A stretch of 50,032 nucleotides of DNA from NCBI RefSeq assembly GCF_004403065.1, contig NZ_SOHA01000038.1:1-50032 (forward strand). Reading direction: 5' to 3'. Source of the DNA: Cryobacterium cryoconiti (GTDB lineage: Bacteria > Actinomycetota > Actinomycetes > Actinomycetales > Microbacteriaceae). The notes under the pieces are model-generated. The model did no database searches. It saw nothing but the letters and a program-made list of their open reading frames with translations, and was not told the origin of the DNA. How positions within the stretch are numbered: the first letter of the stretch is position 1; each line of letters starts with the position of its first letter. Position numbers and translations under genes: made by a program. Positions 7,505 through 17,153 of this stretch are shown here, piece by piece.

Positions 7505-8976
7505 GCACCACGACACTTTTCATCGACGGAGCCTGGGTAGCCGCCTCCGACGGAGGCACCCGGCAGATCACCTGCCCCGCGGACGGCGCGCCCGTCGGCA
7601 CCGTGTCCGAGGCGACGACGACGGATGTCGAGACCGCCATCCGCGCGGCCCGCACCGCCTTCGACACGGGAACCTGGCCCACCACGCCCGCACCCGAGCG
7701 CGGTGATTTCCTACTCCGCGTGGCCGCCGGCCTCCGGGACCGGAAGGCCGCCTTCGCCCGGGCCGAAACGCTGGACACCGGCAAGCGCCTGGTCGAGAGC
7801 GAGATCGACATCGACGACATCGCGAACTGCTTCACCTACTTCGGCAAGCTCGCCGGACAGGACGCCGGCCGGATCGTGGACGCCGGGGACGAGAGCGTGC
7901 TCAGCCGCATCGTGCACGAGCCGGTGGGGGTCTGCGGTCTGATCGCGCCCTGGAACTACCCGCTGTTGCAGGCCGCCTGGAAGATCGCCCCGGCCCTCGC
8001 CGCCGGCAACACCTTCATCCTCAAGCCCAGCGAGCTCACCCCGCACACCTCCATCCTGATGATGCGGCTGCTCGACGATCTCGGGCTGCCGCACGGCGTC
8101 GCCAACCTGGTGCTCGGCGCCGGGCCGGTCGCCGGGGCACCGCTGTCCAGCCATCCCGACGTCGACCTGGTCTCCTTCACCGGTGGCCTGGCCACGGGCA
8201 AGCTGATCGCGGCCGCGGCCGCCGGCACGGTCAAGAAGGTCGCCCTCGAGCTCGGCGGCAAGAACCCGAACGTCATCTTCGCGGACGCGGACTTCGACGC
8301 CGCCGTGGACAACGCCCTCAACGGCGCCTTCGTGCACTCGGGCCAGGTCTGCTCGGCCGGGTCGCGCCTCGTTGTGGAGGAATCAATCGCGGAGCGGTTC
8401 GTCGACGAACTCGTGCGCCGTGCCGATCAGATCCGCTTGGGCGGTCCGTTCGACCCCGACGCCGAAACCGGCCCGCTGATCTCCGCCGCACACCGCGACA
8501 AGGTCACCGCCTACGTCGACAAGGGCCTCGCCGAGGGTGCCCGGCTGCGCTGCGGCGGCACCTGGGGCACGGGTGACCTGGAGAAGGGCTTCTACTACAC
8601 CCCGACCGTGCTCGATCAGGTGCGCCGAGGGATGTCCGTGGTCGTCGACGAGGCGTTCGGCCCCGTCGTCACCGTGGAGACCTTCCGCACCGAGGCCGAC
8701 GCCGTGAATATCGCCAATGACACCGTTTACGGCCTCGCCGGTGCGGTCTGGACCCAGGATGCCGGCCGGGCGCAGCGCGTCGCGAAGCTCCTGCGCCACG
8801 GCACCGTCTGGATCAATGATTTCCACCCGTACCTGCCGCAGGCGGAGTGGGGCGGATACGGCCAGTCCGGCACGGGCCGGGAGCTCGGCCCCTCCGGCCT
8901 GGCCGAGTACCAGGAGACCAAGCACATCTACCAGAACACGGCCCCCCAGGTCACCGGCTGGTTCGCGGCCCGGTAA
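7501..8976 (+). CDS. betB: Betaine-aldehyde dehydrogenase
   Basis: A 491-residue aldehyde dehydrogenase that oxidises betaine aldehyde to glycine betaine with NAD(P)+. PWNYP (150-154), FTGGLATGK (226-234) and the general base Glu250 in ELGGKNPN are present, and the nucleophile is Cys284 in SGQVCSAGSR. Length is normal for the family. The GTG start at 7501 overlaps the betT stop codon. Specificity for betaine aldehyde is inferred from the betT-betB-betA context; alone it could be another member of the class 9 ALDH group. Cytoplasmic. Confidence 0.93.
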   Translation: MSTTTLFIDGAWVAASDGGTRQITCPADGAPVGTVSEATTTDVETAIRAARTAFDTGTWPTTPAPERGDFLLRVAAGLRDRKAAFARAETLDTGKRLVESEIDIDDIANCFTYFGKLAGQDAGRIVDAGDESVLSRIVHEPVGVCGLIAPWNYPLLQAAWKIAPALAAGNTFILKPSELTPHTSILMMRLLDDLGLPHGVANLVLGAGPVAGAPLSSHPDVDLVSFTGGLATGKLIAAAAAGTVKKVALELGGKNPNVIFADADFDAAVDNALNGAFVHSGQVCSAGSRLVVEESIAERFVDELVRRADQIRLGGPFDPDAETGPLISAAHRDKVTAYVDKGLAEGARLRCGGTWGTGDLEKGFYYTPTVLDQVRRGMSVVVDEAFGPVVTVETFRTEADAVNIANDTVYGLAGAVWTQDAGRAQRVAKLLRHGTVWINDFHPYLPQAEWGGYGQSGTGRELGPSGLAEYQETKHIYQNTAPQVTGWFAAR

Positions 8977-9002
8977 CCCCCGGCGAGAAAGGGAACACTC
9001 TC

Positions 9003-10583
9003 ATGACGACTGAACTGACGAACACGGAATTCGACTACATCGTGATCGGCGGCGGCTCCGCGGGAGCCGCCGTCGCCGCCCGGCTGAGCGAGGATCCGGA
9101 GGTGCAGGTCGCGCTGGTGGAGGCCGGCCCGGACGACCGCGGCGTCGACGCCATCCTGCAGCTGGACCGGTGGATGGAACTGCTGGAATCCGGCTACGAC
9201 TGGGACTACCCGATCGAACCGCAGCAGAACGGCAACTCCTTCATGCGCCACGCCCGCGCCAAGGTGCTGGGCGGCTGCTCCAGCCACAACTCCTGCATCG
9301 CCTTCTGGGCACCCCGCGAAGACCTGGACGAGTGGGCCGGCACGCACGGCGCCGCCGGGTGGGAGGCCGACAGCATCCTGCCGCTGTTCACCCGGCTGGA
9401 GACCAACGAGGACACGGACGCCCACCACGGCCATGACGGCCCCGTGCATCTGATGAACGTGCCCGCGACCGACCCGGCCGGGATCGCGCTCCTCGACGCC
9501 TGCGAGCAGGCCGGCATCCCGCGGGCCCGATTCAACGACGGCAGCACGGTCGTCAACGGCGCCAACTTCTTCCAGATCAACCGCCAGGCGGACGGCACCC
9601 GGGCGTCGTCGTCGGTGTCCTACATCCATCCGATCATGCAGCGGGGCAACTTCACCCTGCTGACCGACCTGCGGGCGCGCAAGCTGGTCTTCGACGAGAA
9701 CCGGCGCTGCACCGGCGTCGACGTCGTGGATGCCGCGTTCGGCAAGACGCACCGGCTGACCGCCCGGCACGAGGTCATCCTCTCGGCCGGCGCGATCGAC
9801 TCGCCCAAGCTGCTGATGCTCTCCGGGATCGGCCCGGACGCGCACCTCCGGGAGCACGGCATCCCGGTGCTCGTGGACTCGCCCGGCGTCGGTGAGAACC
9901 TGCAGGACCACCCCGAAGGCGTCATCCAGTGGGAAGCGAAGAAGCCCATGACGGAGACGTCCACCCAGTGGTGGGAGATCGGCATCTTCACGACCACCGA
10001 AGAGGGCCTCGACCGCCCGGACCTGATGTTCCACTACGGTTCCGTGCCCTTCGACATGCACACGGCCCGCCACGGCTACCCGACCACGGAGAACGGCTTC
10101 TGCCTGACCCCGAACGTCACCCACGCCCGGTCCCGCGGCACGATCCGGCTGCGCAGCAGCGACTACCGCGACAAGCCGCTGGTGGACCCGCGCTACTTCA
10201 CCGACCCGCACGACATGCGGGTCATGGTGGCCGGCATCCGCAAGGCCCGCGAGATCGTGGCGCAGCCGGCCATGGCCGAGTGGGCAGGCGCCGAGCTCTA
10301 CCCCGGTGACGCGGTGCAGACGGATGCCGAGATCACCGACTACATCCGGAAGACCCACAACACCGTGTACCACCCCGCCGGAACCGTGCGCATGGGTGCG
10401 GAGGCCGACGCCGGTTCGCCCCTCGACCCGCAGTTGCGGGTCAAGGGCGTGACCGGGCTGCGGGTGGCCGACGCCTCGGTGATGCCGGAGCTGGTCACGG
10501 TGAACCCGAACATCACCACCATGATGATCGGAGAACGCTGCGCCGACCTGGTGAAGGCGGCCCGAGCGGCCGTCTCCGTCTAG
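9003..10583 (+). CDS. betA: Choline dehydrogenase (GMC oxidoreductase)
   Basis: A 526-residue FAD-dependent glucose-methanol-choline oxidoreductase. The N-terminal dinucleotide-binding motif is [19 protein letters not shown] (12-30). The GMC active-site pair is His457 ([10 protein letters not shown]) and Asn501 (VNPNITTMM). It would oxidise choline to betaine aldehyde, the first step in making the osmoprotectant glycine betaine. It lies 26 nt after betB in the same operon, with GAGAAAGGGA as ribosome-binding site. A strong hairpin follows the stop codon. GMC specificity is hard to read from sequence, so choline rests on the operon context. Confidence 0.9.
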   Translation: MTTELTNTEFDYIVIGGGSAGAAVAARLSEDPEVQVALVEAGPDDRGVDAILQLDRWMELLESGYDWDYPIEPQQNGNSFMRHARAKVLGGCSSHNSCIAFWAPREDLDEWAGTHGAAGWEADSILPLFTRLETNEDTDAHHGHDGPVHLMNVPATDPAGIALLDACEQAGIPRARFNDGSTVVNGANFFQINRQADGTRASSSVSYIHPIMQRGNFTLLTDLRARKLVFDENRRCTGVDVVDAAFGKTHRLTARHEVILSAGAIDSPKLLMLSGIGPDAHLREHGIPVLVDSPGVGENLQDHPEGVIQWEAKKPMTETSTQWWEIGIFTTTEEGLDRPDLMFHYGSVPFDMHTARHGYPTTENGFCLTPNVTHARSRGTIRLRSSDYRDKPLVDPRYFTDPHDMRVMVAGIRKAREIVAQPAMAEWAGAELYPGDAVQTDAEITDYIRKTHNTVYHPAGTVRMGAEADAGSPLDPQLRVKGVTGLRVADASVMPELVTVNPNITTMMIGERCADLVKAARAAVSV

Positions 10584-10588
10584 CTCCT

Positions 10589-10617
10589 GCGCGGCCCGGA
10601 CCGATACCGGGCCGCGC
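10589..10617. terminator. Bidirectional hairpin between betA and the flotillin gene
   Basis: An 11-bp perfect GC stem (GCGCGGCCCGG/CCGGGCCGCGC) with a 7-nt loop fills the 33-bp gap between the two convergent genes and touches the flotillin stop codon. There is no T-run. Confidence 0.7.
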
Positions 10618-12062
10618 TACGCCTCGACGGCCGGAGCGGCCAGGGCGTGGTCGACGTCGGCCTGCTGGGCGGTCGTGAGCGAGGGCACCGGGTTGGCGAC
10701 CTTCGCCGCGGCGGCACCGGCGGCGGCGCCGCCGACGAGGTTGCCGAGCATCTCGCGGATGCCGATTCCCATGGTGGACTTGAGCACCCCGTCGACCTCG
10801 GTGAAGCCCGAGGCGACGTTCTTGGTCAGCTGGCTGGCGCCATCCGTGGAGATGACCGTCAGGTTGTCGATGTTCGACATCGGGGCGGCCAGCTCGCGGG
10901 CGATCTCGGGCAACATCTCCACCATGCGCAGCTGGATCAGCGCCTCGCTCTGCTCGGCGACGGCCTCGGCGGACAGCCGGGTGGCGGTCGCCTCCGCGGT
11001 ACCCCGGGCGAGGATCGCATCGGCCTCGGCCTGACCCTCCGCCCGGAGGGCCTCGGCGTTGGCGATCCGGCTGTCGCGGTCGGCGTTCGCGCCGGCCACA
11101 GCGGCCTCGGCCGCAGCGATCGCCGTCACCCGGATGCGGTACGCGTCGGCGTCGGCGATGGCGTTGACCTCGGACTCCAGCTCCGCCTTGCGCAGCGACG
11201 CACGGCGCTGAGCGGTCAGCTCCTGCTCCTGCACGATGGCCTGCTGGGCCTTCGCCTCGGCCAGCGGCTTGGCCGCGGCGGCTTCGGCAGCCGCCTTGTC
11301 GGTGTCCAGCTGCAGGGCGGCCTTGCGCAGCGCGAGCGTGTTCTGCGCCTCGGCGATGGCCTGCTCGGCGAGGATGGCGGCCTCCTGGGCTTCCCGGTTG
11401 GCTGCGTGCTCGGCAACCTCGGCCTGACGCCGCACCTTGGCCTGCTCGGCGCGGCCGAGGTCGCGGATGTAGTCGTTCTCGTCGGTGATGCCCTTGATCT
11501 CGAATGAGTCCACGTCGACGCCCTGGTTGGCCAGAGACTCCCGAGCGGTGGCCAGCACGGAGGAGCCGAGCTCATCGCGCTTCTGGATGATGGTCATCAC
11601 GTTCGTACCACCGATCGACGACCGCAGGGATCCCGACAGCACTTCCTGCGCGAAGCCGTCGATGTTCTTGTCCTGGCCGAGGAACCGCTGCGCCGCGGCC
11701 CGGATGGCCGCCGGGTCGTCGCCGACCTTCACGATCGCGACGGCTTCCACGGTCAGGGTGACGCCGTTCTGGTCCTGGGCGACGGCCGTGATCTCAATCG
11801 CGCGACTGCGGAGGCTGATCTTGAACGCCTTCTGGAAGAACGGGGTGATGAACACGCCCTGGCCATGCACGACGCGCTGCCCGGATTCCTCGAGGGTGGC
11901 GCCGTCGACGATGGTCTTCTTCGACTTCTTGCCGGTGATCACCAGGGCCTCGTCCGGCCCCGCGTTCTTGTAGACGCTCTTGGCGTAGATCAGGCCGATC
12001 AGGAAGACGACGATTCCCAGCGTGATGAGGCCGGGGATGGGGCTGAGCAGGAATTCGAACAT
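10617..12062 (-). CDS. Flotillin / SPFH-domain membrane scaffold protein
   Basis: A 481-residue flotillin-type protein. One N-terminal membrane hairpin or helix (about 2-25, FEFLLSPIPGLITLGIVVFLIG) is followed by an SPFH/band-7 domain (about 30-195). A long Ala/Glu-rich coiled coil (about 195-390) carries the typical flotillin EA repeats, and there is a Gly/Ala-rich tail. Flotillins oligomerise in lipid microdomains and organise membrane protein complexes. ATG 12062 with AAGGACC upstream is preferred over the frame extension to 12086. It lies 93 bp downstream of the LuxR-type regulator on the same strand, with no obvious terminator between them. Confidence 0.92.
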   Translation of the reverse strand: MFEFLLSPIPGLITLGIVVFLIGLIYAKSVYKNAGPDEALVITGKKSKKTIVDGATLEESGQRVVHGQGVFITPFFQKAFKISLRSRAIEITAVAQDQNGVTLTVEAVAIVKVGDDPAAIRAAAQRFLGQDKNIDGFAQEVLSGSLRSSIGGTNVMTIIQKRDELGSSVLATARESLANQGVDVDSFEIKGITDENDYIRDLGRAEQAKVRRQAEVAEHAANREAQEAAILAEQAIAEAQNTLALRKAALQLDTDKAAAEAAAAKPLAEAKAQQAIVQEQELTAQRRASLRKAELESEVNAIADADAYRIRVTAIAAAEAAVAGANADRDSRIANAEALRAEGQAEADAILARGTAEATATRLSAEAVAEQSEALIQLRMVEMLPEIARELAAPMSNIDNLTVISTDGASQLTKNVASGFTEVDGVLKSTMGIGIREMLGNLVGGAAAGAAAAKVANPVPSLTTAQQADVDHALAAPAVEA

Positions 12063-12155
12063 GGGGTCCTTCCGTTCCGCCGGCACACGACGATCATGCG
12101 CGTGGCCTCGTGCCGCGACGCGCGGGTCACGAGACCCTCGAATCCTACTGGTTGG

Positions 12156-14849
12156 TCAGAGGAGACCGCGTTCCTGCGCGATGGCGCAGGCCCGCGCCCG
12201 GTCCGTGGCCTCGAGCTTCCGGTAGATGTTGCGCAGATGGGTCTTGACGGTGTTGGCGCTGACACTGTGTTTGCGGGCGATGTCCGCGATGGTCTGGTGG
12301 AACGGCAACTCCCGCAACAGCTCCCGTTCTCGTTCGGTGAGCACCTGGGTGTGACCCACAGTGCGCATCGCGGTGTGCCCCGGGTGGGACGTCCCCGGCG
12401 CCGGCGCCGAACGGCTGAGAATCCGGCGGGCGAAGCCGTCCAGGTCTCCCAGCCGCCCGATCCTCGCCTCGAGGAGGGCCACCCCGAGCCTGCCGACCCC
12501 CAGGAAGGCCCGCTCGACGCGCAGCCGTTCGGCCAGGCGCAGCGCCCGTACCAGGCGGGCATCCGCTTCGGCCGGGCGGTCCCTCTCCGCGGCGATCCCG
12601 GCGAGCACGATCCAGGCACTCACGAGCGTGGATCCGCGCCAGCACCGGCCGGCCGGGGTGGCGGCTGCCGCGAGCCGGCTGCCGCCGCCGCGGTCGTCCC
12701 GCGCGGGCGGATTCGCGAGAGAACGGAGCAGCACGGCCTCCAGCGAATCCGTCCCCAGCACGGTGTCCACCAGCATGGCCACGCGTGCGGCCTCCGTCCG
12801 GCCGTCAAGCAGACAGGTCAGATCAAACCAGGGAAGGCAGCACAGGCTGAGCACGCGCGGTTGGGCGTCGGCGGCTTCCCGCAGGAGCCCATTCATGCTC
12901 TCGAGCGCCGAGCGCGGCCTCGGGCCTTCCTCCATCTCCGCCAGTGTGAGCAGAGCCTGCGCGGGCACGATGAGCCCGTGATCGGCCATCAGCGGGTCCG
13001 CCGCCACGATCCTCGCGAGCATGCTCGTGTCCAGCGGGTCGCACCGCTCATACCGACGCTGCTGGTGGGAGACCCAGGCGCGGGCCGCCGCCCGGTCGAA
13101 CGGTTCCCCCGGCTCGGCTGCTCCGGCACCCATCATGAGTCGCGTCGAGGCCGCCGTGGCCCGGGCCACCTGCTCGTCGATCCGGCCGGCACGCCTCCAG
13201 TCACCCCGGCGGGCCGCCGATGTGGCGCCGAGGTCACCGGCCAGCAGGAACAACCACTGGTAGCCGGCATTCCGGGCACTCACGGCCACCTCCCGGAGCC
13301 CAGTCTCGGCCTGCTCCGCCGCGCCCAGACCGGCGTGACACCAGGCCTCGGCGGTGGTGACCAGCAGGTCGACGCCGAGGTGGGGCAGACACCCCGGACC
13401 GTCACGGGCAGCGCGCAGCGCGGACAGACCGGTCCGGATCTCGTCGTCGCTGTCGGCGCGGAACGCGGTCAGCGCAGCGATCACGGCGGTCCAGGTCTGC
13501 GCCCGGTTGCCGCTCGGCCACGCCGGCGAGCCGGGCCGGACCGACTCGAGCCCCGTCAGCAGGTGCCGGGCCTGCGCTCGGTCGGGAAAGTACGGTGCCT
13601 CCAGGAGCAGCCGCAGGGTCGACGCCGCGGGCTCCGCCTCGCCCTCGGCGAGCGCAGCCTGCCCTTCCAGCGCCCTGACCACGAGGTCAGGCGTTCCCCG
13701 GAGCACGAGGTCGAGACCGAAGGTGTCGAGCATTTCGGCGATGAGGCGGGGCAGCCGGGACTCCAGAGCCTGTTCGAGGGCGTCGCCTCCCTCGCCGCGG
13801 CGCGCGAACCAGCGGGAGGCACGCTCGTGCGCCCCCGCGGCAGCCCCGGCATCGTGCCTCCGCGCCTCGGCTTGCAGGTAGGCCAGCAGGATCGGGTGGA
13901 TGCGATACCCGACCGTGTCCTCCCTGGTGATCAGGGCCCCCTGCCCGGCCAGCCGATCCAGCACCGCTCCGGCATCCGTTCGATGTGTCACGTGGACGGC
14001 CAGATCGACCGTGACCAGGTCCCGAACGGCGGCACCCAGCACCGTGTCCCGATCAGTGTCGGTCCACCCGGCGACGATCTCCTCGCGCAGGAACCCGGCC
14101 ACCCCGGGGTCGTCACCGTCGAAACCCCGTATCCTCCGGGCGGAGTCTGCGCCGACCCCGAGACTCGGAACTATCACCGCCAGACCGGTGGCCCATCCTG
14201 CGGTTCGGTGCATCAGGATGTCTGCCTCCTGCTGGGTCAGCACCATCCGATGCCCGGCCGCGAGCGCCAGCAACTCTCTCCGGTCGAATGCCAGCTGCCC
14301 GGGCGCCAGGTCGACCATCGCGCCGCAGGCACGCAGGGGGGTCATTCCCGCACCCGGCCGGGAGCGTCCGGCGACCACGACCCGGGTGCCGTCCTGCACC
14401 GAGGCGACCCACTCTCCCAGCAGCCCCGGCTGTTCGGCGCTGCGCAGGCCGAAGTCATCGACGAACACGTACGCGTTCCCCCCGTCGCCTGACACCGACG
14501 GGGTCGGCGCACCCTGCTCGGCCCGCTGCCAGACATCCGCGGGACGGAGGTCCGCCGGATCCGGGGCGCGCAACCACGTCACCGACTCCCCTGCTCGGCG
14601 GAGTCGACGGGCCCACGCCGCCACCAGGGTCGTCTTGCCGGCACCGGCCGGCGCCCACACACCGACGCACCGCACCTCGCCGGCGCAGAGACGATGGAAT
14701 GCTCCGTCGAGCCGGGGCCGATCCACCTCCGTCGGGGCGGGTGCCGGAATCTGCGATTCGATTCCCAGCGGCTGGGTTCCGAACGGCTGGGTTCCGAACA
14801 CCCGGGTCGTTCCCGGCGCGAAGCTGGCTGGTACCCGATGCACAGTCAT
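12156..14849 (-). CDS. Large ATP-binding LuxR family (LAL/MalT-like) transcription regulator
   Basis: An 897-residue regulator. A Pro/Thr-rich leader contains a FGTQP repeat (18-27). The P-loop APAGAGKTT is at 66-74 and a Walker B stretch VFVDDFG at 128-134, forming a STAND-type NTPase. A long helical, TPR-like middle follows, and a C-terminal LuxR helix-turn-helix contains LTERERELL, TIADIARKHSVSANTVKTH and the recognition helix near 860-880. MalT-like proteins integrate ATP and a small-molecule inducer; the ligand here is unknown. GGAGG lies 9 nt before the ATG. It is the first gene of a possible two-gene unit with the flotillin. Confidence 0.93.
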   Translation of the reverse strand: MTVHRVPASFAPGTTRVFGTQPFGTQPLGIESQIPAPAPTEVDRPRLDGAFHRLCAGEVRCVGVWAPAGAGKTTLVAAWARRLRRAGESVTWLRAPDPADLRPADVWQRAEQGAPTPSVSGDGGNAYVFVDDFGLRSAEQPGLLGEWVASVQDGTRVVVAGRSRPGAGMTPLRACGAMVDLAPGQLAFDRRELLALAAGHRMVLTQQEADILMHRTAGWATGLAVIVPSLGVGADSARRIRGFDGDDPGVAGFLREEIVAGWTDTDRDTVLGAAVRDLVTVDLAVHVTHRTDAGAVLDRLAGQGALITREDTVGYRIHPILLAYLQAEARRHDAGAAAGAHERASRWFARRGEGGDALEQALESRLPRLIAEMLDTFGLDLVLRGTPDLVVRALEGQAALAEGEAEPAASTLRLLLEAPYFPDRAQARHLLTGLESVRPGSPAWPSGNRAQTWTAVIAALTAFRADSDDEIRTGLSALRAARDGPGCLPHLGVDLLVTTAEAWCHAGLGAAEQAETGLREVAVSARNAGYQWLFLLAGDLGATSAARRGDWRRAGRIDEQVARATAASTRLMMGAGAAEPGEPFDRAAARAWVSHQQRRYERCDPLDTSMLARIVAADPLMADHGLIVPAQALLTLAEMEEGPRPRSALESMNGLLREAADAQPRVLSLCCLPWFDLTCLLDGRTEAARVAMLVDTVLGTDSLEAVLLRSLANPPARDDRGGGSRLAAAATPAGRCWRGSTLVSAWIVLAGIAAERDRPAEADARLVRALRLAERLRVERAFLGVGRLGVALLEARIGRLGDLDGFARRILSRSAPAPGTSHPGHTAMRTVGHTQVLTERERELLRELPFHQTIADIARKHSVSANTVKTHLRNIYRKLEATDRARACAIAQERGLL

Positions 14850-15063
14850 CGAGACACGTCCTCCGTTCGCGGCCCTGGGTGGTCGGTCGGCAGGGTCACC
14901 CTAGCTCTCTGCACTATCGGCGGATAGAGCACGCCGAATTCACCCGGTTCGGGTGACGGTGGCTCTGCCCCTCGGACGTATGACGGTGGCACACGCCACC
15001 CGCTGGCGTGCTCGGCGCTCGGCGCTCGAAAACAGCAAGGCCCGCAGATGAGGAGAAAGTGCC

Positions 15064-15474
15064 ATGGACTTCTGGGAAAACCTGTGGGGAACGATCTGGT
15101 TCTTCTTCTGGACCTTCGCGATCATTTCCTATTTCTTCGCCCTCTTCGCCGTTGTGTTCGATCTGTTCCGTGATCGGCAGCTCAACGGCTGGGCGAAGGC
15201 GGCCTGGTTCCTCTTCCTGTTCTTCGTTCCCTTCCTCACGGTGCTGATCTACGTGATCGCCCGCGGCCAGGGCATGGCGGAACGCAGTTCCCGGGAGTCC
15301 AGGCAGTACCAGGCCGAGACCGACGATTACATCCGCAGTGTCGCTCGAACCGGTTCCGGTGCCAGCGAGGAGATCAGCCGGGCGAAGGCCCTTCTCGATG
15401 CCGGGACGATCTCGCCGGCCGAATTCGAGTCTCTGAAGGCGAAAGCGTTGTCGAGCTCGTCCTATACCGAGTAG
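15064..15474 (+). CDS. Membrane protein with PLDc_N-like helices and a C-terminal SHOCT domain
   Basis: A 136-residue protein. Two membrane helices (about 11-33 and 44-68) form a phospholipase-D-nuclease N-terminal type membrane hairpin. A linker of about 30 residues follows, then a SHOCT motif near residues 101-130 (EEISRAKALLDAGTISPAEF). SHOCT domains are short helical oligomerisation modules with no catalytic activity. The ribosome-binding site is GAGGAGAAAG. The gene is divergent from the LuxR regulator and followed by a strong terminator hairpin. Confidence 0.85.
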   Translation: MDFWENLWGTIWFFFWTFAIISYFFALFAVVFDLFRDRQLNGWAKAAWFLFLFFVPFLTVLIYVIARGQGMAERSSRESRQYQAETDDYIRSVARTGSGASEEISRAKALLDAGTISPAEFESLKAKALSSSSYTE

Positions 15475-15531
15475 GCACACCCCGACGGGTGGTCGCTCGC
15501 GGCAGTCAGGAACGGAGCGCACCGGGAGAAC

Positions 15532-15576
15532 AGAACCCTGCCAGGCTCTCAGCCACCGAGGGCCTGGCAGGGTTCT
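15532..15576 (+). terminator. Terminator of the SHOCT gene
   Basis: A 15-bp perfect stem (AGAACCCTGCCAGGC with its exact complement at 15562-15576) around a 15-nt loop, followed by CCTT. It starts 58 nt after the SHOCT stop codon. Confidence 0.75.
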
Positions 15577-15691
15577 CCTTGCGGGCTTCGGGTCCCCGAC
15601 AAGTTGTGTCAGTGTGGCCTGCCGCCCAGAACGCGTCAAGGTTCGGCTCCGAAGCACCTCCCTCGGCCCGACGTGGCCCCGGCACGCACAC

Positions 15692-15734
15692 AGGCGGTGG
15701 ACGCATCCGATTCGACCGGATGCGCCCACCGCCT
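15692..15734 (-). terminator. Hairpin downstream of amtB
   Basis: Two 18-nt arms (15692-15709 and 15717-15734) pair with one mismatch around a 7-nt loop. It lies 44 nt beyond the amtB stop, read on the minus strand. Confidence 0.6.
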
Positions 15735-15740
15735 GCGCCT

Positions 15741-15764
15741 GGGCCGGTCCGGCTGGACCGGCCC
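15741..15764 (-). terminator. Second hairpin next to the amtB stop codon
   Basis: A perfect 10-bp stem GGGCCGGTCC/GGACCGGCCC with a 4-nt loop, 14 nt after the amtB stop. It may act together with the neighbouring hairpin at 15692-15734. Confidence 0.6.
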
Positions 15765-15777
15765 GGATGGTGTGTCG

Positions 15778-17049
15778 TTAGACGGCGTCGAGCGCGTAGC
15801 CCTCTTCACCGTGGACGATGGTGTCCACTCCGGCCACCTCGTCCTCGTTGTTGATGCGGAAACCGATCGTCTTCTGGATGACCCAGCCGATGCCGTACGC
15901 CATCACGAAGGAGAAGATCGCGATACCGAAAGCGGCGACGAACTGCACCCACAGCTGGTTGAGGCTGCCGGTGTCGAGCAGGCCGATCCCCGAACCGAAG
16001 ATGCCGATGTAGAGCGTTCCGATCATGCCGCCGATGAGGTGGATGCCCACCACGTCGAGCGAGTCGTCGAAGCCCCACTTGAACTTCAGGTCGATGGCAA
16101 CCGCACACACCGCGCCGACGAGAACACCGAGGACGATGGCCCAGAACGGGGTGAGGATGTTACAGGCCGGGGTGACGGCGACGAGTCCGGCGACGGCACC
16201 CGATGCGGCACCGATCGACGTGGGCTTGCCGTCCTTGATCTTCTCGACGATGAGCCAGCCGAGAATACCGGCGGCGGGAGCGACGAGCGTGTTGATCCAG
16301 GCGAGGGCGGCGATGCCGTCGACGGCGGCTTCGGAACCGGCGTTGAAGCCGAACCAGCCGAACCAGAGCAGCGACGCGCCGAGCAGGGTGAGCGGCACGT
16401 TGTGCGGCTTGGAGATGCCCTTCTTGAAGCCCACCCGCTTGCCGAGGACCAGGGCGAGAGCCAGACCGGCTGCACCGGCGTTGATGTGCACGGCGGTGCC
16501 ACCGGCGAAGTCGTTGACTCCGAGGGCTGCGGGAGCCCAGCCGTCGGCAAGGTTGAAGACCCAGTACGCGACCGGGAAGTAGACCAGCGTCGACCAGACG
16601 GCGGCGAAAATCAGCCAGGCGCCGAACTTCGCGCGGTCGGCGATGGCTCCGGAGATCAGGGCGACGGTGATGATGGCGAACGTGGCCTGGAAGCCGGCGA
16701 ACGCCAGGCCGTTCAGGTCGGGCGAGAGGGAGCCGTCTTCGCCGGCACCGAGGAGTCCCGAGAGACCGAGCAGTTCGGACGGGTTGCCGAGGAAGCCGGG
16801 GATCAGCGGCGGACCGAAGACGAGACCGTAGCCGTAGAGCACCCAGAGCACCCCGACGACGCCCATCGCGCCAAAGCTCATCATCATCATGCTGATAACG
16901 CTCTTGGCCTTGACCATGCCGCCGTAGAAGAACGCGACACCGGGAGTCATCAGGAGCACGAGGGCTGCCGCGACGAGAAGCCACAGGGAATTGAGATTCA
17001 GAGCTATTTCATCAGTTGTGGCGTCCAACAGGACTGACAGTTCAACCAT
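15778..17049 (-). CDS. amtB: Ammonium transporter AmtB
   Basis: A 423-residue ammonium channel with 11 predicted helices. The signature DFAGGTAVHINAGAAGL holds the conserved Asp180 and the first pore histidine His188; the second pore histidine is His337 in VVGIHLIGG. The extracellular N-terminus is followed by FFYGGMVKAKS (40-50). No glnK gene is adjacent, unlike the common amtB-glnK-glnD order. The minus-strand leader has GAGAGAGG about 10 nt before the ATG. A GlnR-like operator lies 105-142 nt upstream, which fits nitrogen-limitation control. Confidence 0.95.
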   Translation of the reverse strand: MVELSVLLDATTDEIALNLNSLWLLVAAALVLLMTPGVAFFYGGMVKAKSVISMMMMSFGAMGVVGVLWVLYGYGLVFGPPLIPGFLGNPSELLGLSGLLGAGEDGSLSPDLNGLAFAGFQATFAIITVALISGAIADRAKFGAWLIFAAVWSTLVYFPVAYWVFNLADGWAPAALGVNDFAGGTAVHINAGAAGLALALVLGKRVGFKKGISKPHNVPLTLLGASLLWFGWFGFNAGSEAAVDGIAALAWINTLVAPAAGILGWLIVEKIKDGKPTSIGAASGAVAGLVAVTPACNILTPFWAIVLGVLVGAVCAVAIDLKFKWGFDDSLDVVGIHLIGGMIGTLYIGIFGSGIGLLDTGSLNQLWVQFVAAFGIAIFSFVMAYGIGWVIQKTIGFRINNEDEVAGVDTIVHGEEGYALDAV

Positions 17050-17153
17050 GGGTATGGTTACCTCTCTCTAACTAACAGTGAGTGCCGTCGACGTGCACAG
17101 GGTGAGCAGTAGATCGTGTCTCGGCGGGTACAGAGTTAGTTTGGAGTTGTCAG

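Larger units (their letters stand above)
15475..15777. other. 303-bp convergent intergenic region with three hairpins
   Basis: Between the SHOCT gene (plus strand) and amtB (minus strand) there is no supported gene. The space is filled by three separate stem-loops at 15532-15576, 15692-15734 and 15741-15764, listed individually as terminators. Confidence 0.7.

Noticed and set aside
5300..10583. Ectoine or glycine-betaine ABC uptake as an alternative reading of the osmoprotection locus
   Set aside because: No ATPase, permease or ect genes; BCCT plus aldehyde dehydrogenase plus GMC oxidoreductase is the choline oxidation set.
11865..14492. 875-codon open frame antisense to the LuxR-type regulator
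   Set aside because: Arg/Gly/Pro-rich shadow with no domain; the regulator on the minus strand has clear P-loop and helix-turn-helix motifs.
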